Positions 24,722 to 33,179 of a stretch of 36,048 nt of DNA are shown here, one piece after another; position 1 is the first letter of the stretch; each line of letters opens with the position of its first letter. Origin of the DNA: Archaeoglobaceae archaeon (GTDB taxonomy: Archaea; Halobacteriota; Archaeoglobi; Archaeoglobales; Archaeoglobaceae); contig JASKJN010000010.1 in NCBI GenBank assembly GCA_030153385.1, forward strand, positions 1 through 36,048. Direction: 5' to 3'. A program made the position numbers and the translations under genes. The notes under the pieces were generated by a model. That model searched no databases and was not told the DNA's origin. It saw only the letters and a program-made list of their open reading frames with translations.

Positions 24722-25917
24722 TCGTCCAAATATGTGGCGATCCAAAGCAGTATTCCAAAGTGAATTTCAAAATAGGAGAAAAAGAGGTTGAAAGTTGTTT
24801 TTGCTCAGAAGTTCTCAGGGAACTCAGAAATGAAGAAGTCGTACTTTTTGCACCAAAAAGCCTGATAGAAAAGAATGAAATAGGGAGCATCGAAGTTCTG
24901 AAAGATAAAATCTCAGAGAAGGGGCTTAAATCTTTTGAAATCTTCGAAATACCTTCAGTTGGAATTTATGGAGAAAGAAGATACTACGCAAAGTTCGACG
25001 ACGTTTTAGCTTCGATTTTTCTAAAAATCTTTGAGAAGAGACCAAAAAGCATTCTTGTAGATCCATCCACTGGCCAAAACTTTTACAGCATAGCTTTGCT
25101 CGAAGCTGTTAGAAGTTACGCAACATACAGAAAACTCGAAAGAATTCTTCAAGACGGGGGCGATTTTGAAGCTAAAATGGTCTCCTATCCGCCCATAATC
25201 AGAGATCTTACAAAAACTGCAGAAGTTGAGTTTCATAAAATTCCAGCCAAAGCATTCTTTTCTTTTCCAGAAAACACAAATTTGGACGAAATAATCATCA
25301 GCAAAAATGCAAAAGCTAAAGAAGAGATTGGAAAAAAGTACCATAATTCAAAATCTGATTTCAGAAAATTGCTTATAGAAACAAAGATAGCTTTCAATGC
25401 AATCCGCTACAACGTGCCTCTCGCTTTTTATGAGCTGGTAAACTTCGAATTCAAAATTGATGACATCGAGAGGAGCATATTTGAGATGGCAAAAGAGGTC
25501 GTGGAGAGAGAAGTAAACCTGAGGTTCGTCGTTCTTTCAGAGGTTTTCTACGTCACGGCAATGGCGAAGAGCTTCCAAGAATTCAAGAAATCTTTGTCTG
25601 AGCCATGCACAGATGAGATAAAGGAGAAATTTTCAGAAGTTTATAAAAAAGTAGGATTAGATGTCAATGGGCGCTTCCTTGAGAGGGATATTTCGGAAAT
25701 AAAGGGGGAGCTGAAGAACAAAAAGGTTGGAGAGAAAGGAAAACTAAAAGAAATTAAAGGAACTAAAGGAAGCAGCGATATAGAAAGAAACTTCTTCGCT
25801 CACAGCGGATTTTTATATGAGTATACTGAGTTCGAAATCAAAGAACAGGAAATTTGCCTTTACTGGATAAAAGATAAGCATAGAGAAATAAAAAATTGGT
25901 TTAAAAAATTGGAATAA
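24718..25917 (+). CDS. csx1: CARF-HEPN RNase, Csx1-like (archaeal type)
   Basis: The 399-residue protein has an N-terminal CARF-type Rossmann domain with the ligand-loop-like stretch VDPSTGQNFYSIALLEAV (about 118-135), then a long helical part and a HEPN domain with RNFFAH (R357, H362), the R-x4-H catalytic pair. Its expected job is RNA cleavage on binding cyclic oligoadenylate. It starts as ATGA on the Csx14-like stop. It is not close in sequence to the Csx1 of the cmr cassette, which has a DxTH CARF motif, so the two represent separate lineages. Both catalytic residues are intact although the local type III effector genes are broken. Confidence 0.78.
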   Translation: MIVQICGDPKQYSKVNFKIGEKEVESCFCSEVLRELRNEEVVLFAPKSLIEKNEIGSIEVLKDKISEKGLKSFEIFEIPSVGIYGERRYYAKFDDVLASIFLKIFEKRPKSILVDPSTGQNFYSIALLEAVRSYATYRKLERILQDGGDFEAKMVSYPPIIRDLTKTAEVEFHKIPAKAFFSFPENTNLDEIIISKNAKAKEEIGKKYHNSKSDFRKLLIETKIAFNAIRYNVPLAFYELVNFEFKIDDIERSIFEMAKEVVEREVNLRFVVLSEVFYVTAMAKSFQEFKKSLSEPCTDEIKEKFSEVYKKVGLDVNGRFLERDISEIKGELKNKKVGEKGKLKEIKGTKGSSDIERNFFAHSGFLYEYTEFEIKEQEICLYWIKDKHREIKNWFKKLE

Positions 25918-26016
25918 AAATCAACCCCAAATAGAGAGTTTTTCAATCCAAAAAATGGATGTATACCTTTAAGTATTCTCAATAAGTTCAAAGAGCTATG
26001 GCCATAAGGAGGGTTT

Positions 26017-26434
26017 ATGATGGCTGAAAATGGTAACAACGGAAATAAGAAATTAATCCGGGGTTTTATTTTTGCAACCACGAGAAGAACAGAGGATAAA
26101 AGCTTAAACAGGCTTATTTTTAGAACTGACAGGGTTTATGGCCCAATAGTTATTAGAATGAGAAGGGGAGACCTCTTTTTTAAATAATGTGGAAACAAAC
26201 GTTCTAAATGGAGTTTTTAAAGCTGTCTCGGACGGGATAATGAGGCTAAGAGATGCGGAAAGGATATTGAAAAATTTTGAGATAAAGAGAAATGCACCGT
26301 TCCTTGGAGAGAGCTTTTAGATTTTTCTGGACTTGTTTATCTCTAAGTCCAAGACTGAAAAGATCGAGGATGAAACTGAATTAATTTTGCGAGAAATAGA
26401 AAAAATTAAGAAAAGAATCGGCGAGAGATATTGA
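26017..26434 (+). pseudogene. Decayed archaeal gene of unknown function (frameshift and in-frame stop)
   Basis: An ATG at 26017 with a GGAGG site reads FIFATTRRTEDKSLNRLIF and stops at 26187. Shifting one base at the T6 run (26176-26181) continues it smoothly as FFLNNVETNVLNGVFKAVSD to a TAG at 26318-26320. Beyond that the same frame goes on as FLDLFISKSKTEKIEDETEL and a lysine-rich coiled-coil-like end, stopping at 26434. The restored product would be about 139 residues with a helical tail. Two independent lesions make a pseudogene more likely than a single sequencing error. It may have worked with the methyltransferase remnant that follows at once. Confidence 0.5.
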
Positions 26435-26806
26435 AGAGGAGATTCCGTTCGTTGAAAGCACAACTCTTTGGGATTTTACGAGACAGAGTTATGGAATGGC
26501 TCCTAAGGGTGATAATAAATATCCTGGAGTCACACCAGCGCTTGTTATACACAACATGATCTGGAGATATACCGATCCCGGCGATCTGGTCGTGGATCCG
26601 ATGGCGGACGCGGGACAACTTACGATGTTTGTAAAGAGGAGAAACGCAGATGTATTTGCTACGAAATAGTCCCGAAACTGCTAGAGGTTATAAAAAATGA
26701 TTCGAGGAAAATACCGCTCAAGGACAACTCGGTAGACATTGTCTTCGTCGATCTTTCTACTTGTAAATGGCTTTTCAAGGACTTCCTTTGCACTCGCTTG
26801 GATTAA
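26409..26806 (+). pseudogene. DNA methyltransferase remnant (N4/N6-type)
   Basis: One frame reads IPFVESTTLWDFTRQSYG, then YPGVTPALVIHNMIWRYTDPGDLVVDPMADAG. A one-base shift at the G run near 26612 continues as GTTYDVCKEEKRRCICYEIVPK and then KDNSVDIVFVDL. Together these give the SAM-binding motif I (normally DPMAGSGTT, here DPMADAGTT) and a degraded catalytic motif IV (expected DPP[YF], here DLST). The frame ends at TAA 26804. Loss of motif IV, the altered motif I and the short length mean no activity is expected. It overlaps the end of the preceding decayed gene in another frame and ends 59 nt before the convergent rpiA stop. Confidence 0.6.
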
Positions 26807-26864
26807 ATCCTTCTCTTTGATCAAGTGGGCGGTTATTCCCTTCAATCACTCCCATTTTATAATC

Positions 26865-27542
26865 CTATCGAAACTCAGGTTTTCTGAATTTTGCGGAAGA
26901 ATCACTACCAACTATGACCGCATCGATAAGTTCCGAGGTAAATACACCATTTTCAACTATACCAGCGATCGAATTCAGCTCCGCCTCAATGGCCTCGGGA
27001 TCGCTAAGCACACCAAAATCGCAGTCTATAATGAAATTTCCGTTGTCTGTTATCAATGGGCCAACCTTTCCTTTTCCTTCTCTCAGCTTGGGCTTGCAGA
27101 TCGAAGAAAGCTTTTTAAAAACGTATCCGTAGGCAAATGGCAAAACCTCGATGGGAACTGGCATTGAAAGCTTTTCAACGAGTTTTGACTCATCCACTAG
27201 TATGAAAACCTTTTCGCTTGCATGAGCCAAGATCTTTTCCCTTGTCAAGGCTGCTCCACCGCCCTTTATGCAGTTAAGCTGTGAATCGACCTGATCCGCG
27301 CCATCGATGCAAATATCTGGCTGTCTCTCCGCAAGATCCGTGAGTATTATACCATTTCTAAGCCCGACGAGCATTGCTTGGTATGAACTCGGAATTCCGT
27401 ATATTCTCAGCCTCTCATTCCTTATCTTCTCCCCCAAGAGGTTAAGAAAAACTTCTACGGTGCTCCCACTTCCAATTCCAATAGTCATCTCATCCTTTAT
27501 TAGACTGAGCGCCAGCTTAGAAGCATTATATTTTCCATTCAT
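26865..27542 (-). CDS. rpiA: Ribose-5-phosphate isomerase A
   Basis: This 225-residue cytoplasmic enzyme interconverts ribose-5-phosphate and ribulose-5-phosphate. Family signatures are GIGSGSTVEVFL (about residues 21-32), DGADQVD with the catalytic aspartates (about 79-85), and KGGGAALTREKI with the substrate-binding lysine. The length is normal for the archaeal enzyme. It overlaps the upstream surE by 17 nt, so the two are co-transcribed from the surE promoter. Confidence 0.95.
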   Translation of the reverse strand: MNGKYNASKLALSLIKDEMTIGIGSGSTVEVFLNLLGEKIRNERLRIYGIPSSYQAMLVGLRNGIILTDLAERQPDICIDGADQVDSQLNCIKGGGAALTREKILAHASEKVFILVDESKLVEKLSMPVPIEVLPFAYGYVFKKLSSICKPKLREGKGKVGPLITDNGNFIIDCDFGVLSDPEAIEAELNSIAGIVENGVFTSELIDAVIVGSDSSAKFRKPEFR

Positions 27543-28296
27543 CCACCCAACACCTTAAAGCCTCGCAATCCGAAGTTGCATTTAAGGATATCGGTGTGAT
27601 CGAAACAAATCCGTTTCTGAGCGCATGGATGTCTGTGCCAGGTTCAGCATTTTCAATTTCGATCCCATGGATCCAGTAGTATTCCCTTCCCCTAGGATCA
27701 AGCCTTTTCTCAACCCTTGTCTGATACATCTTTTTTGCAAGCCTTGTTATGGCCATCTTGCCATTGAAATTCCTCGGAACGTTAACATTCAGAACATCAA
27801 CGCTTTCAGGCAGTCCTTTGTCAAGAACTTTTCTTGAAATCCATTTCAAAACTTTCTTTGCATTCTCAAAGTCAAAATCACAGCTGAGCTCAAATTTCTG
27901 GAGTTCATGCATCTCCATCGAAATCGCTATTGCCTTGCTTCCATGGGTTGCAGACTCAAGAGCTGCACAAACAGTTCCAGAAGTCGTAACCGCTTCAGTT
28001 GACAAATTCTCGCCTAAATTGATACCGCAAACTGTTAGATCAGGAATCTCTTTTATGATCTCGTAGATCCCTATGATTACAGCATCCGTAGGTGTTCCGT
28101 CTATTGCGTAAACCTTCATACCGTCTATTTCAATCTCGAAAAGTCGAACCGGGCGCATTATGGATATGCTCCTACCAACTCCACTCATCTGCGTTATCGG
28201 AGCGACAACAACGACTTCGTCGAGCTCGTTCAGTGCAGAGTAAGCGGATCTCAGACCCTGAGAGTATATTCCATCATCGTTGGTCAGCAAAATCAT
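27526..28296 (-). CDS. surE: SurE-family 5'/3'-nucleotidase
   Basis: The 256-residue metal-dependent phosphatase hydrolyses nucleoside monophosphates and related substrates. [14 protein letters not shown] carries the metal ligands D7 and D8; [14 protein letters not shown] holds the conserved serine and GVGRS loop; GTPTDAV and SGTVCAALE complete the active site. ATG 28296 lies about 26 nt after a TATA box read on the minus strand (28318-28325), consistent with a leaderless start. It shares that element with top6A on the other strand. Confidence 0.94.
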   Translation of the reverse strand: MILLTNDDGIYSQGLRSAYSALNELDEVVVVAPITQMSGVGRSISIMRPVRLFEIEIDGMKVYAIDGTPTDAVIIGIYEIIKEIPDLTVCGINLGENLSTEAVTTSGTVCAALESATHGSKAIAISMEMHELQKFELSCDFDFENAKKVLKWISRKVLDKGLPESVDVLNVNVPRNFNGKMAITRLAKKMYQTRVEKRLDPRGREYYWIHGIEIENAEPGTDIHALRNGFVSITPISLNATSDCEALRCWVDEWKI

Positions 28297-28317
28297 CCTT
28301 ATTTCGAATACCCTGGA

Positions 28318-28326
28318 CTATAAATT
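28318..28326. promoter_or_regulatory. Shared bidirectional TATA box between surE and top6A
   Basis: The sequence CTATAAATT reads TATAAATT on + and AATTTATAG on -. On - it is centred about 26 nt from the surE start codon. On + it would start transcription near 28347, giving top6A a short leader with GGAGAGAG (28352-28359) before ATG 28368. The two directions would compete for one TBP site. Confidence 0.5.
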
Positions 28327-28367
28327 CTTTTAGAAAAACTTTTTTAATTTCTGGAGAGAGTTTTTTT

Positions 28368-29450
28368 ATGAATGAAGTTGAGAAGAGATGCCTCTCCTCC
28401 CTTCTCGGAATTCTCGAAAATTTCTACGAGCAGATGAAAGCGGGAAATATTCCAGAACTTGGTATCTCTACAAGGACGAAGTATAACATCGAATTTGATG
28501 AAGATTCTGGCGTATGGGTTTACGGAGACAGGAAATCGGTGACTTCCGCAAAAACGATTAAGGGTGCACTCAAAATTCTCAAGATGGCATATGTAATAGG
28601 ATTTTTAAAAGAGCAGTTGGCTGTGAACAAGTCTTCAACGCTCAGAGAGCTTTATTACATTACTGAAGGCTGGGGATATGCGAAATTCGATGAACAGGAT
28701 GAGAGCGACAGATTGATCGAGGATCTCGAAATACTTTCAGGTTATCAGAGAGAACAGTTCCACATTCGACCAGAGGAAGATGGAGCGACAATAGTTGGAC
28801 CTATAAGGATCAGGGAAGAGACGAGAAGGGGGGTGAAGGAGATACACTGCCAGGATGACGTTGGTGAGGGAGGATATCAGATACCAGTAAACGTGGACAA
28901 GCTAGAGTTCGTGGAGCACGATGCGAAATTTGCAATAGCCATTGAGACTGGTGGTATGAGAGACAGACTCATCGAGAATGGCTTTGATGAGAAATTCAAT
29001 GCGATAATAGTACACCTTAAAGGTCAACCCGCAAGGAGCACAAGGCGACTCTTGAGAAGGCTTAACACCGAGCTGAACATTCCAGTTGTAGTCTTTACAG
29101 ATGGAGATCCCTGGAGCTACAGAATATATGCAAGCATAGCGTATGGAAGCATAAAATCCGCACATCTCTCTGAATATCTGGCGACACCGGAAGCGAAGTT
29201 CCTCGGCGTTACGCCTTCCGATATCGTAAAATATGATCTGCCCTCAGACAAACTGAGCGATGAGGACATAAGGGCTCTGAACGCGATTCTGACAGATCCG
29301 AGATTTGATACTGAATTCTGGAAGAAGGAAGTAAAGCTTCAGTTGGAGCTTAATAAGAAGTCAGAACAGCAGGCATTGGCTAAATATGGCCTAGATTATG
29401 TTACAGACGTCTATCTGCCTGAAAAACTCAGTGAAATGGGAATAATATAA
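28368..29450 (+). CDS. top6A: DNA topoisomerase VI subunit A
   Basis: The 360-residue Spo11-like subunit makes the double-strand break in the archaeal type IIB topoisomerase. The catalytic tyrosine lies in [11 protein letters not shown] (Tyr-Tyr at residues 96-97). The Toprim domain begins around residue 180 with [10 protein letters not shown] (Glu metal ligand), and [22 protein letters not shown] holds the D-x-D pair. The frame is open back to 28092 across surE, but ATG 28368 with the GGAG site and conserved [20 protein letters not shown] start is clearly correct. The ATPase subunit top6B is not in the window. Confidence 0.96.
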   Translation: MNEVEKRCLSSLLGILENFYEQMKAGNIPELGISTRTKYNIEFDEDSGVWVYGDRKSVTSAKTIKGALKILKMAYVIGFLKEQLAVNKSSTLRELYYITEGWGYAKFDEQDESDRLIEDLEILSGYQREQFHIRPEEDGATIVGPIRIREETRRGVKEIHCQDDVGEGGYQIPVNVDKLEFVEHDAKFAIAIETGGMRDRLIENGFDEKFNAIIVHLKGQPARSTRRLLRRLNTELNIPVVVFTDGDPWSYRIYASIAYGSIKSAHLSEYLATPEAKFLGVTPSDIVKYDLPSDKLSDEDIRALNAILTDPRFDTEFWKKEVKLQLELNKKSEQQALAKYGLDYVTDVYLPEKLSEMGII

Positions 29451-29547
29451 AATTTTTCACTCGTATGACTCAGCTCCACGATTTTCTAGCCTCTTCGTGC
29501 GTTCCAAATATCAGCGATTTATACAAAACTTAGTTACTTGCAAGAAC

Positions 29548-29555
29548 TTTAAAAA
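29548..29555 (+). promoter_or_regulatory. Candidate TATA box for tyrS
   Basis: TTTAAAAA is about 24 nt before the tyrS ATG, giving a leaderless transcript. The rest of the 124-nt gap after top6A shows no other supported feature. Confidence 0.45.
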
Positions 29556-29574
29556 TCGAATGTAAATTTCCGCT

Positions 29575-30546
29575 ATGGATATTGAGAAAAAGATCTCCAT
29601 TGCAACGAGGAATACCGAGGAAGTTGTCACGGTTGATGAGCTGAGAGCCCTTCTCGAGGAAAAGGAGAGACCAAGGGCTTATGTTGGCTATGAACCGAGT
29701 GGCGAAATTCATTTGGGGCACCTTATTACAGTTAACAAACTCAAAGACTTGCAAAGCATCGGATTCGAGATAGTTGTCCTCCTCGCGGACATTCATGCTT
29801 ATCTAAACGAAAAGGGAACCTTTGAGGAAATAAGAAGGCTTGCGGAGAGGAACATGAAGACTTTCATAGCCTTTGGACTCGACGAAAAGAATGCGAAATT
29901 CGTTCTTGGGAGCAGTTATCAGCTGAACAAAGATTATATGCTTGACATCCTTAAATTGGCGAGGATCACAACGCTAAACAGAGCGAGAAGAAGTATGGAT
30001 GAGGTTAGCAGGAGAAAAGAAGATCCAATGGTTTCTCAGATGATCTACCCTCTGATGCAATCCCTGGACATCGCATATCTGAACATCGATGTCGCTGTCG
30101 GTGGAATGGATCAGAGGAAGATCCACATGCTTGCAAGAGAGAATTTACCCGCTCTTGGATATAAAGCGCCGATCTGCATTCACACACCGATAATCTCTGG
30201 ACTCGATGGGGAGAAGATGAGCAAGTCCAAAGGGAATTACATTTCAATAAGCGATTCACCTGAAGATGTTGAAAAGAAGATCATGAAGGCATTCTGTCCG
30301 TCGAAGGTAGTGGAAGGAAATCCGATAATAGATCTCGCAAAACACTATATCTTTCCCGCTTTTGGCAAAATCAAGATAGAGCGTGACCAAAAGTTTGGTG
30401 GAGATGTAGAATACGAGAGCTTCGAATCTCTTTTAGAGGACTTCAAAAGCGGAGCCTTGCACCCCCTGGATCTAAAGAGGGCTGTTGCCAGATATCTGAA
30501 CTCCTTCATTGAAGAGGCGAGGGATAGACTCAGAAAACTCTCTTGA
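29575..30546 (+). CDS. tyrS: Tyrosyl-tRNA synthetase (archaeal/eukaryal type)
   Basis: This 323-residue class I synthetase charges tRNA-Tyr. The HIGH motif appears as PSGEIHLGHL (residues 41-50) and the KMSKS loop as GEKMSKSKGN (about 212-221). The tyrosine pocket YVGYEPSG and the MDQRKIH segment match archaeal TyrRS, which is shorter than the bacterial enzyme because it lacks the S4-like C-terminal domain. ATG 29575 follows a TATA box by one helical-turn-plus distance, so the mRNA is probably leaderless. No defect is visible. Confidence 0.96.
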   Translation: MDIEKKISIATRNTEEVVTVDELRALLEEKERPRAYVGYEPSGEIHLGHLITVNKLKDLQSIGFEIVVLLADIHAYLNEKGTFEEIRRLAERNMKTFIAFGLDEKNAKFVLGSSYQLNKDYMLDILKLARITTLNRARRSMDEVSRRKEDPMVSQMIYPLMQSLDIAYLNIDVAVGGMDQRKIHMLARENLPALGYKAPICIHTPIISGLDGEKMSKSKGNYISISDSPEDVEKKIMKAFCPSKVVEGNPIIDLAKHYIFPAFGKIKIERDQKFGGDVEYESFESLLEDFKSGALHPLDLKRAVARYLNSFIEEARDRLRKLS

Positions 30547-30571
30547 TTTTGCAAGATCTAAAATTCCAAAC

Positions 30572-30580
30572 TTTTTTAAG
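30572..30580 (+). promoter_or_regulatory. Candidate TATA box for dapB
   Basis: TTTTTTAAG is centred about 25 nt before the dapB ATG at 30601. It suggests a separate, leaderless transcript although tyrS ends only 54 nt upstream. Confidence 0.45.
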
Positions 30581-30600
30581 ACCGGGAGAAAACCAGAGAT

Positions 30601-31383
30601 ATGCAAATTGCAGTTGCAGGAGCTGCGGGAAGGATGGGAAGACTTGTTGTAAAGCATGCGGTTAACGAGGGATTGAGAGTTTCTCAGGCTTTTGATATCG
30701 CTGAACTGGGAAAAGACGCGGGAGAGCTCGCTGGAATAGGAAAAATAGGTGTTGAAATAATCAGCGATATCGAAAAGCTCTCTGCGGATGTTCTTGTTGA
30801 CTTCACTAATCCGAGTGCCTGCCTTAAGAATGCAAGAGTTGCTGCTAAGAAAGGGGTAAAACTTGTAATCGGGACAACCGGATTCAACGAAGAGCAGAAG
30901 AGAGAGCTTGAAGAAATATGCAAGAACATTCCTGCGGTGATCTCGCCAAATTTCAGCGTGGGTGTAAATGCATTCTTCAGAATTGTTGAATTTGCGGTAT
31001 CTTTCCTTTACGACTATGACATCGAGATCTTCGAGATCCACCACAAGATGAAAAAAGATTCTCCAAGTGGAACCGCGATAAAGACTGCAGAAATAGTAAG
31101 GGAATTCTTGGCAAAAAAGGGTAAAAAGTTGGAGCTAAAATTCTGCAGAGAAGGTAAAAGAGGAGATGAGATCGGCGTATTTGGGCTTCGAGGTGGCGAT
31201 GTTGTTGGCGAGCACACCGTGTTATTCTTTGGAGACGGGGAAAGAGTTGAAATAACCCACAGAGCGACAAGCAGAGATTGCTTTGCGAAGGGGGCAGTTA
31301 TGGCGGTGAAATGGATATCGAAGATGAATAAGCCGGGAATGTACAGTATGCTCGACGTGCTATCTGAAGATATGCCTCCCTGA
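30601..31383 (+). CDS. dapB: 4-hydroxy-tetrahydrodipicolinate reductase
   Basis: The 260-residue enzyme reduces the product of DapA with NAD(P)H in lysine biosynthesis. The nucleotide-binding GAAGRMGR is at residues 7-14, GTTGF at 91-95, SPNFSVGVN at 115-123, and the catalytic HHK with the substrate-binding KKDSPSGTA at about 147-158. All expected residues are present. It works downstream of asd in the same pathway. Its 3' end overlaps the convergent tiaS by 24 nt, so transcription of the two may interfere. Confidence 0.95.
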   Translation: MQIAVAGAAGRMGRLVVKHAVNEGLRVSQAFDIAELGKDAGELAGIGKIGVEIISDIEKLSADVLVDFTNPSACLKNARVAAKKGVKLVIGTTGFNEEQKRELEEICKNIPAVISPNFSVGVNAFFRIVEFAVSFLYDYDIEIFEIHHKMKKDSPSGTAIKTAEIVREFLAKKGKKLELKFCREGKRGDEIGVFGLRGGDVVGEHTVLFFGDGERVEITHRATSRDCFAKGAVMAVKWISKMNKPGMYSMLDVLSEDMPP

Positions 31384-32610
31384 AACGTTCATTCTTATGA
31401 GTGGTTTGCTTAAATGCCTTCTAGCACACGGTGGGACTTCATAGTAACCAGTTTCAATTTTTCTCGGAACTTCCACTTTAATCTTTTCAAAATACTTCGT
31501 CTTGCAGTTTCTGCATCTGAAACCCTGCCCTTTGCCAGAGGATTCCATTCTCTTTCCACAGATCGGACAGATTGGGTTTAAAAGTAAGAATTGCTTTTCA
31601 AGTTCCAGGATTCTGATCTTTTCGAGATTGAGCGTTTCGTTCTTCACAGAACCGTAAACTTCAACCAAATCCCCTGGAATTAAGGCTCTTATAATGTTTC
31701 TGAACTGCTTTGTGGGTTCAAAGGCTGCGCACTTCAGGTTTCCGGAATTCGTTTTGATCTTGAAAAATATGTGGCCTCCCACAATTTCATATGGCTTCTC
31801 TATCAGCCTTCCGACGACTCTGTATGATCTGAAGTTTTTTATCTCCTCATCACAAATTATGTGCATGTCAGTGGCGTGATTAGTCTGGAAAATTTGAAAT
31901 CTATCAAATGGCTCTGTTTTAATGATGCTAAGAGCTTTTTTAAGCAAGTCCGGGTCTTCTCCTCTGAGCCCAAATAAGACAGGGCAGGGTGTTCCTGGGA
32001 CCGCCATAACGACATCGTTGCACCAATCCACTGTGTCAAAGATCGTGGGATAAAAGAGAAAGTCAAGCTCGTAAAAGCTCTCCTTGTCAAACTCTCTTGG
32101 CTTTCCAATTCTTTCAGGCAGTCGATAAGCTATAAGCTCGTAAACGAAATCTTCAAGCACCGCACCCACTGAAGCCAAAGCCCCTATCAGCCCCCGACCG
32201 TTTTTGAACTTCAAATGCTCGATCCTGAGCTTTTCCAGGACATCTATTGCGTCCTCGATACTGAGAACATCAGTTATCGCTCTCCTAGCGAACTCTCTAA
32301 GCAGGGAAACTTTTGCTTCGTCTACAAAAACAACCCCTGGATTCGTATTCGGATCGTCGAGCTCCGCATATTTTCTAACAACCTCCTCAGCAATTTCAAC
32401 AGCTTTATCGAGATCGTCAATTTCCGCAAGGAAACTTACAGCGCCATTGCCCCTCGTTTTGTACGGGATCGTCGGATTAAGCCTTATAAGCCGTGGAAAT
32501 CCTACTACCTCGCCGACCTCTTTCAGCCTATCGATCAAAATAAGCGCGAGATACGTAGTGCACATCCCCTTTCTGCTGTCCGTGTCATCTATTCCGATCC
32601 AAACTCGCAT
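31360..32610 (-). CDS. tiaS: tRNA(Ile2) 2-agmatinylcytidine synthetase TiaS
   Basis: This 416-residue archaeal enzyme uses ATP and agmatine to modify C34 of tRNA-Ile(CAU) so that it reads AUA codons; the host genes here use ATA freely, so it should be essential. The N-terminal WIGIDDTDSRKGMCTTYLA is the diagnostic kinase-like motif, TRGNGAV follows, an OB-fold lies at about 270-330, and a zinc ribbon uses CPIC (348-351) and CRNC (366-369). It overlaps the translin-family gene upstream by 26 nt and is the last gene of the minus-strand cluster. Confidence 0.94.
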   Translation of the reverse strand: MRVWIGIDDTDSRKGMCTTYLALILIDRLKEVGEVVGFPRLIRLNPTIPYKTRGNGAVSFLAEIDDLDKAVEIAEEVVRKYAELDDPNTNPGVVFVDEAKVSLLREFARRAITDVLSIEDAIDVLEKLRIEHLKFKNGRGLIGALASVGAVLEDFVYELIAYRLPERIGKPREFDKESFYELDFLFYPTIFDTVDWCNDVVMAVPGTPCPVLFGLRGEDPDLLKKALSIIKTEPFDRFQIFQTNHATDMHIICDEEIKNFRSYRVVGRLIEKPYEIVGGHIFFKIKTNSGNLKCAAFEPTKQFRNIIRALIPGDLVEVYGSVKNETLNLEKIRILELEKQFLLLNPICPICGKRMESSGKGQGFRCRNCKTKYFEKIKVEVPRKIETGYYEVPPCARRHLSKPLIRMNVSGRHIFR

Positions 32611-33172
32611 AAAGCTTTGCGGTGATCAAATCAGATTTTGTTCTTTCAATTCCTGCTCTTGCGACATCAAGCTTTTGCCTTAAGTTAGGAATGAGCTTTT
32701 CGGGGAATGATACGAAGGACAGAAGCTCAGAGTATATTCTCTCCATGACTTCGAGGATTTCTTCAGCCTTCTCCAGATCATTTTCGATCATCTTTGAAAG
32801 TGCAAATCTTCGGAGTTCTCCAATGGCATCAGCCAAGCCTGTTATGAAAGCGGAATGCGAAATTTCGAAATCGAGTGTGAAATCAAAGTCCTCTTTTACA
32901 GCTTTTTCAAAAAATACTGCTTCTGCAAACTCCTGCATCGATTCAAAGCTTAGAGAGTAGAATATCTCGGGAAATCTTTGAAATTCATTAAGTCTCGAGA
33001 GTATCTCTTTCCCCTTCGAAATTCTCTCTTCCGCAAGCTCCAAATTGCCCTCATGAATTGCTACAATGGCCTTTGAAGCCAAAATTCTTAGCTCTCTCGA
33101 AATCTTCAAAAGCTCTTCACGAGCCTTTTCCAGTTCCTCAAGCCTTGCTCTGCAATCTTCAATTTTCATCAT
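32585..33172 (-). CDS. Translin/TRAX-family RNA-binding protein
   Basis: The 195-residue all-helical protein fits the archaeal translin family (COG2178-like), whose Archaeoglobus member forms translin-like octamers. Features are the N-terminal coiled coil (CRARLEELEKAREELLKISR), the central acidic segment with DFEISHSAFITGLADAIGELRR, and the closing LVDVARAGIER-like LDVARAGIERTKSDL. In the eukaryotic C3PO complex TRAX carries acidic RNase residues; here ELRR and FEISH-region acids may correspond, but activity cannot be judged. It lies 7 nt after taw1 and overlaps tiaS, inside a tRNA-modification cluster. Confidence 0.8.
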   Translation of the reverse strand: MMKIEDCRARLEELEKAREELLKISRELRILASKAIVAIHEGNLELAEERISKGKEILSRLNEFQRFPEIFYSLSFESMQEFAEAVFFEKAVKEDFDFTLDFEISHSAFITGLADAIGELRRFALSKMIENDLEKAEEILEVMERIYSELLSFVSFPEKLIPNLRQKLDVARAGIERTKSDLITAKLYASLDRNR

Positions 33173-33179
33173 GACTCCC

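Noticed and set aside
25940-25975. TTTCAATCC resembling part of the reverse complement of repeat B
   Set aside because: Only about nine bases match and there is no second copy or spacer spacing; chance similarity in AT-rich DNA is likely.
26318-26320. In-frame TAG read as pyrrolysine
   Set aside because: The same small gene also has a frameshift, and nothing else suggests pyrrolysine use here; decay is simpler.
26739-27167. 142-codon open frame on +
   Set aside because: It mostly mirrors the rpiA minus-strand frame and only begins in the methyltransferase remnant; no domain is recognisable.
28092-28367. Upstream extension of the top6A frame
   Set aside because: It runs antisense through surE; the conserved topoisomerase VI A start, a GGAG site and a TATA box all favour ATG 28368.
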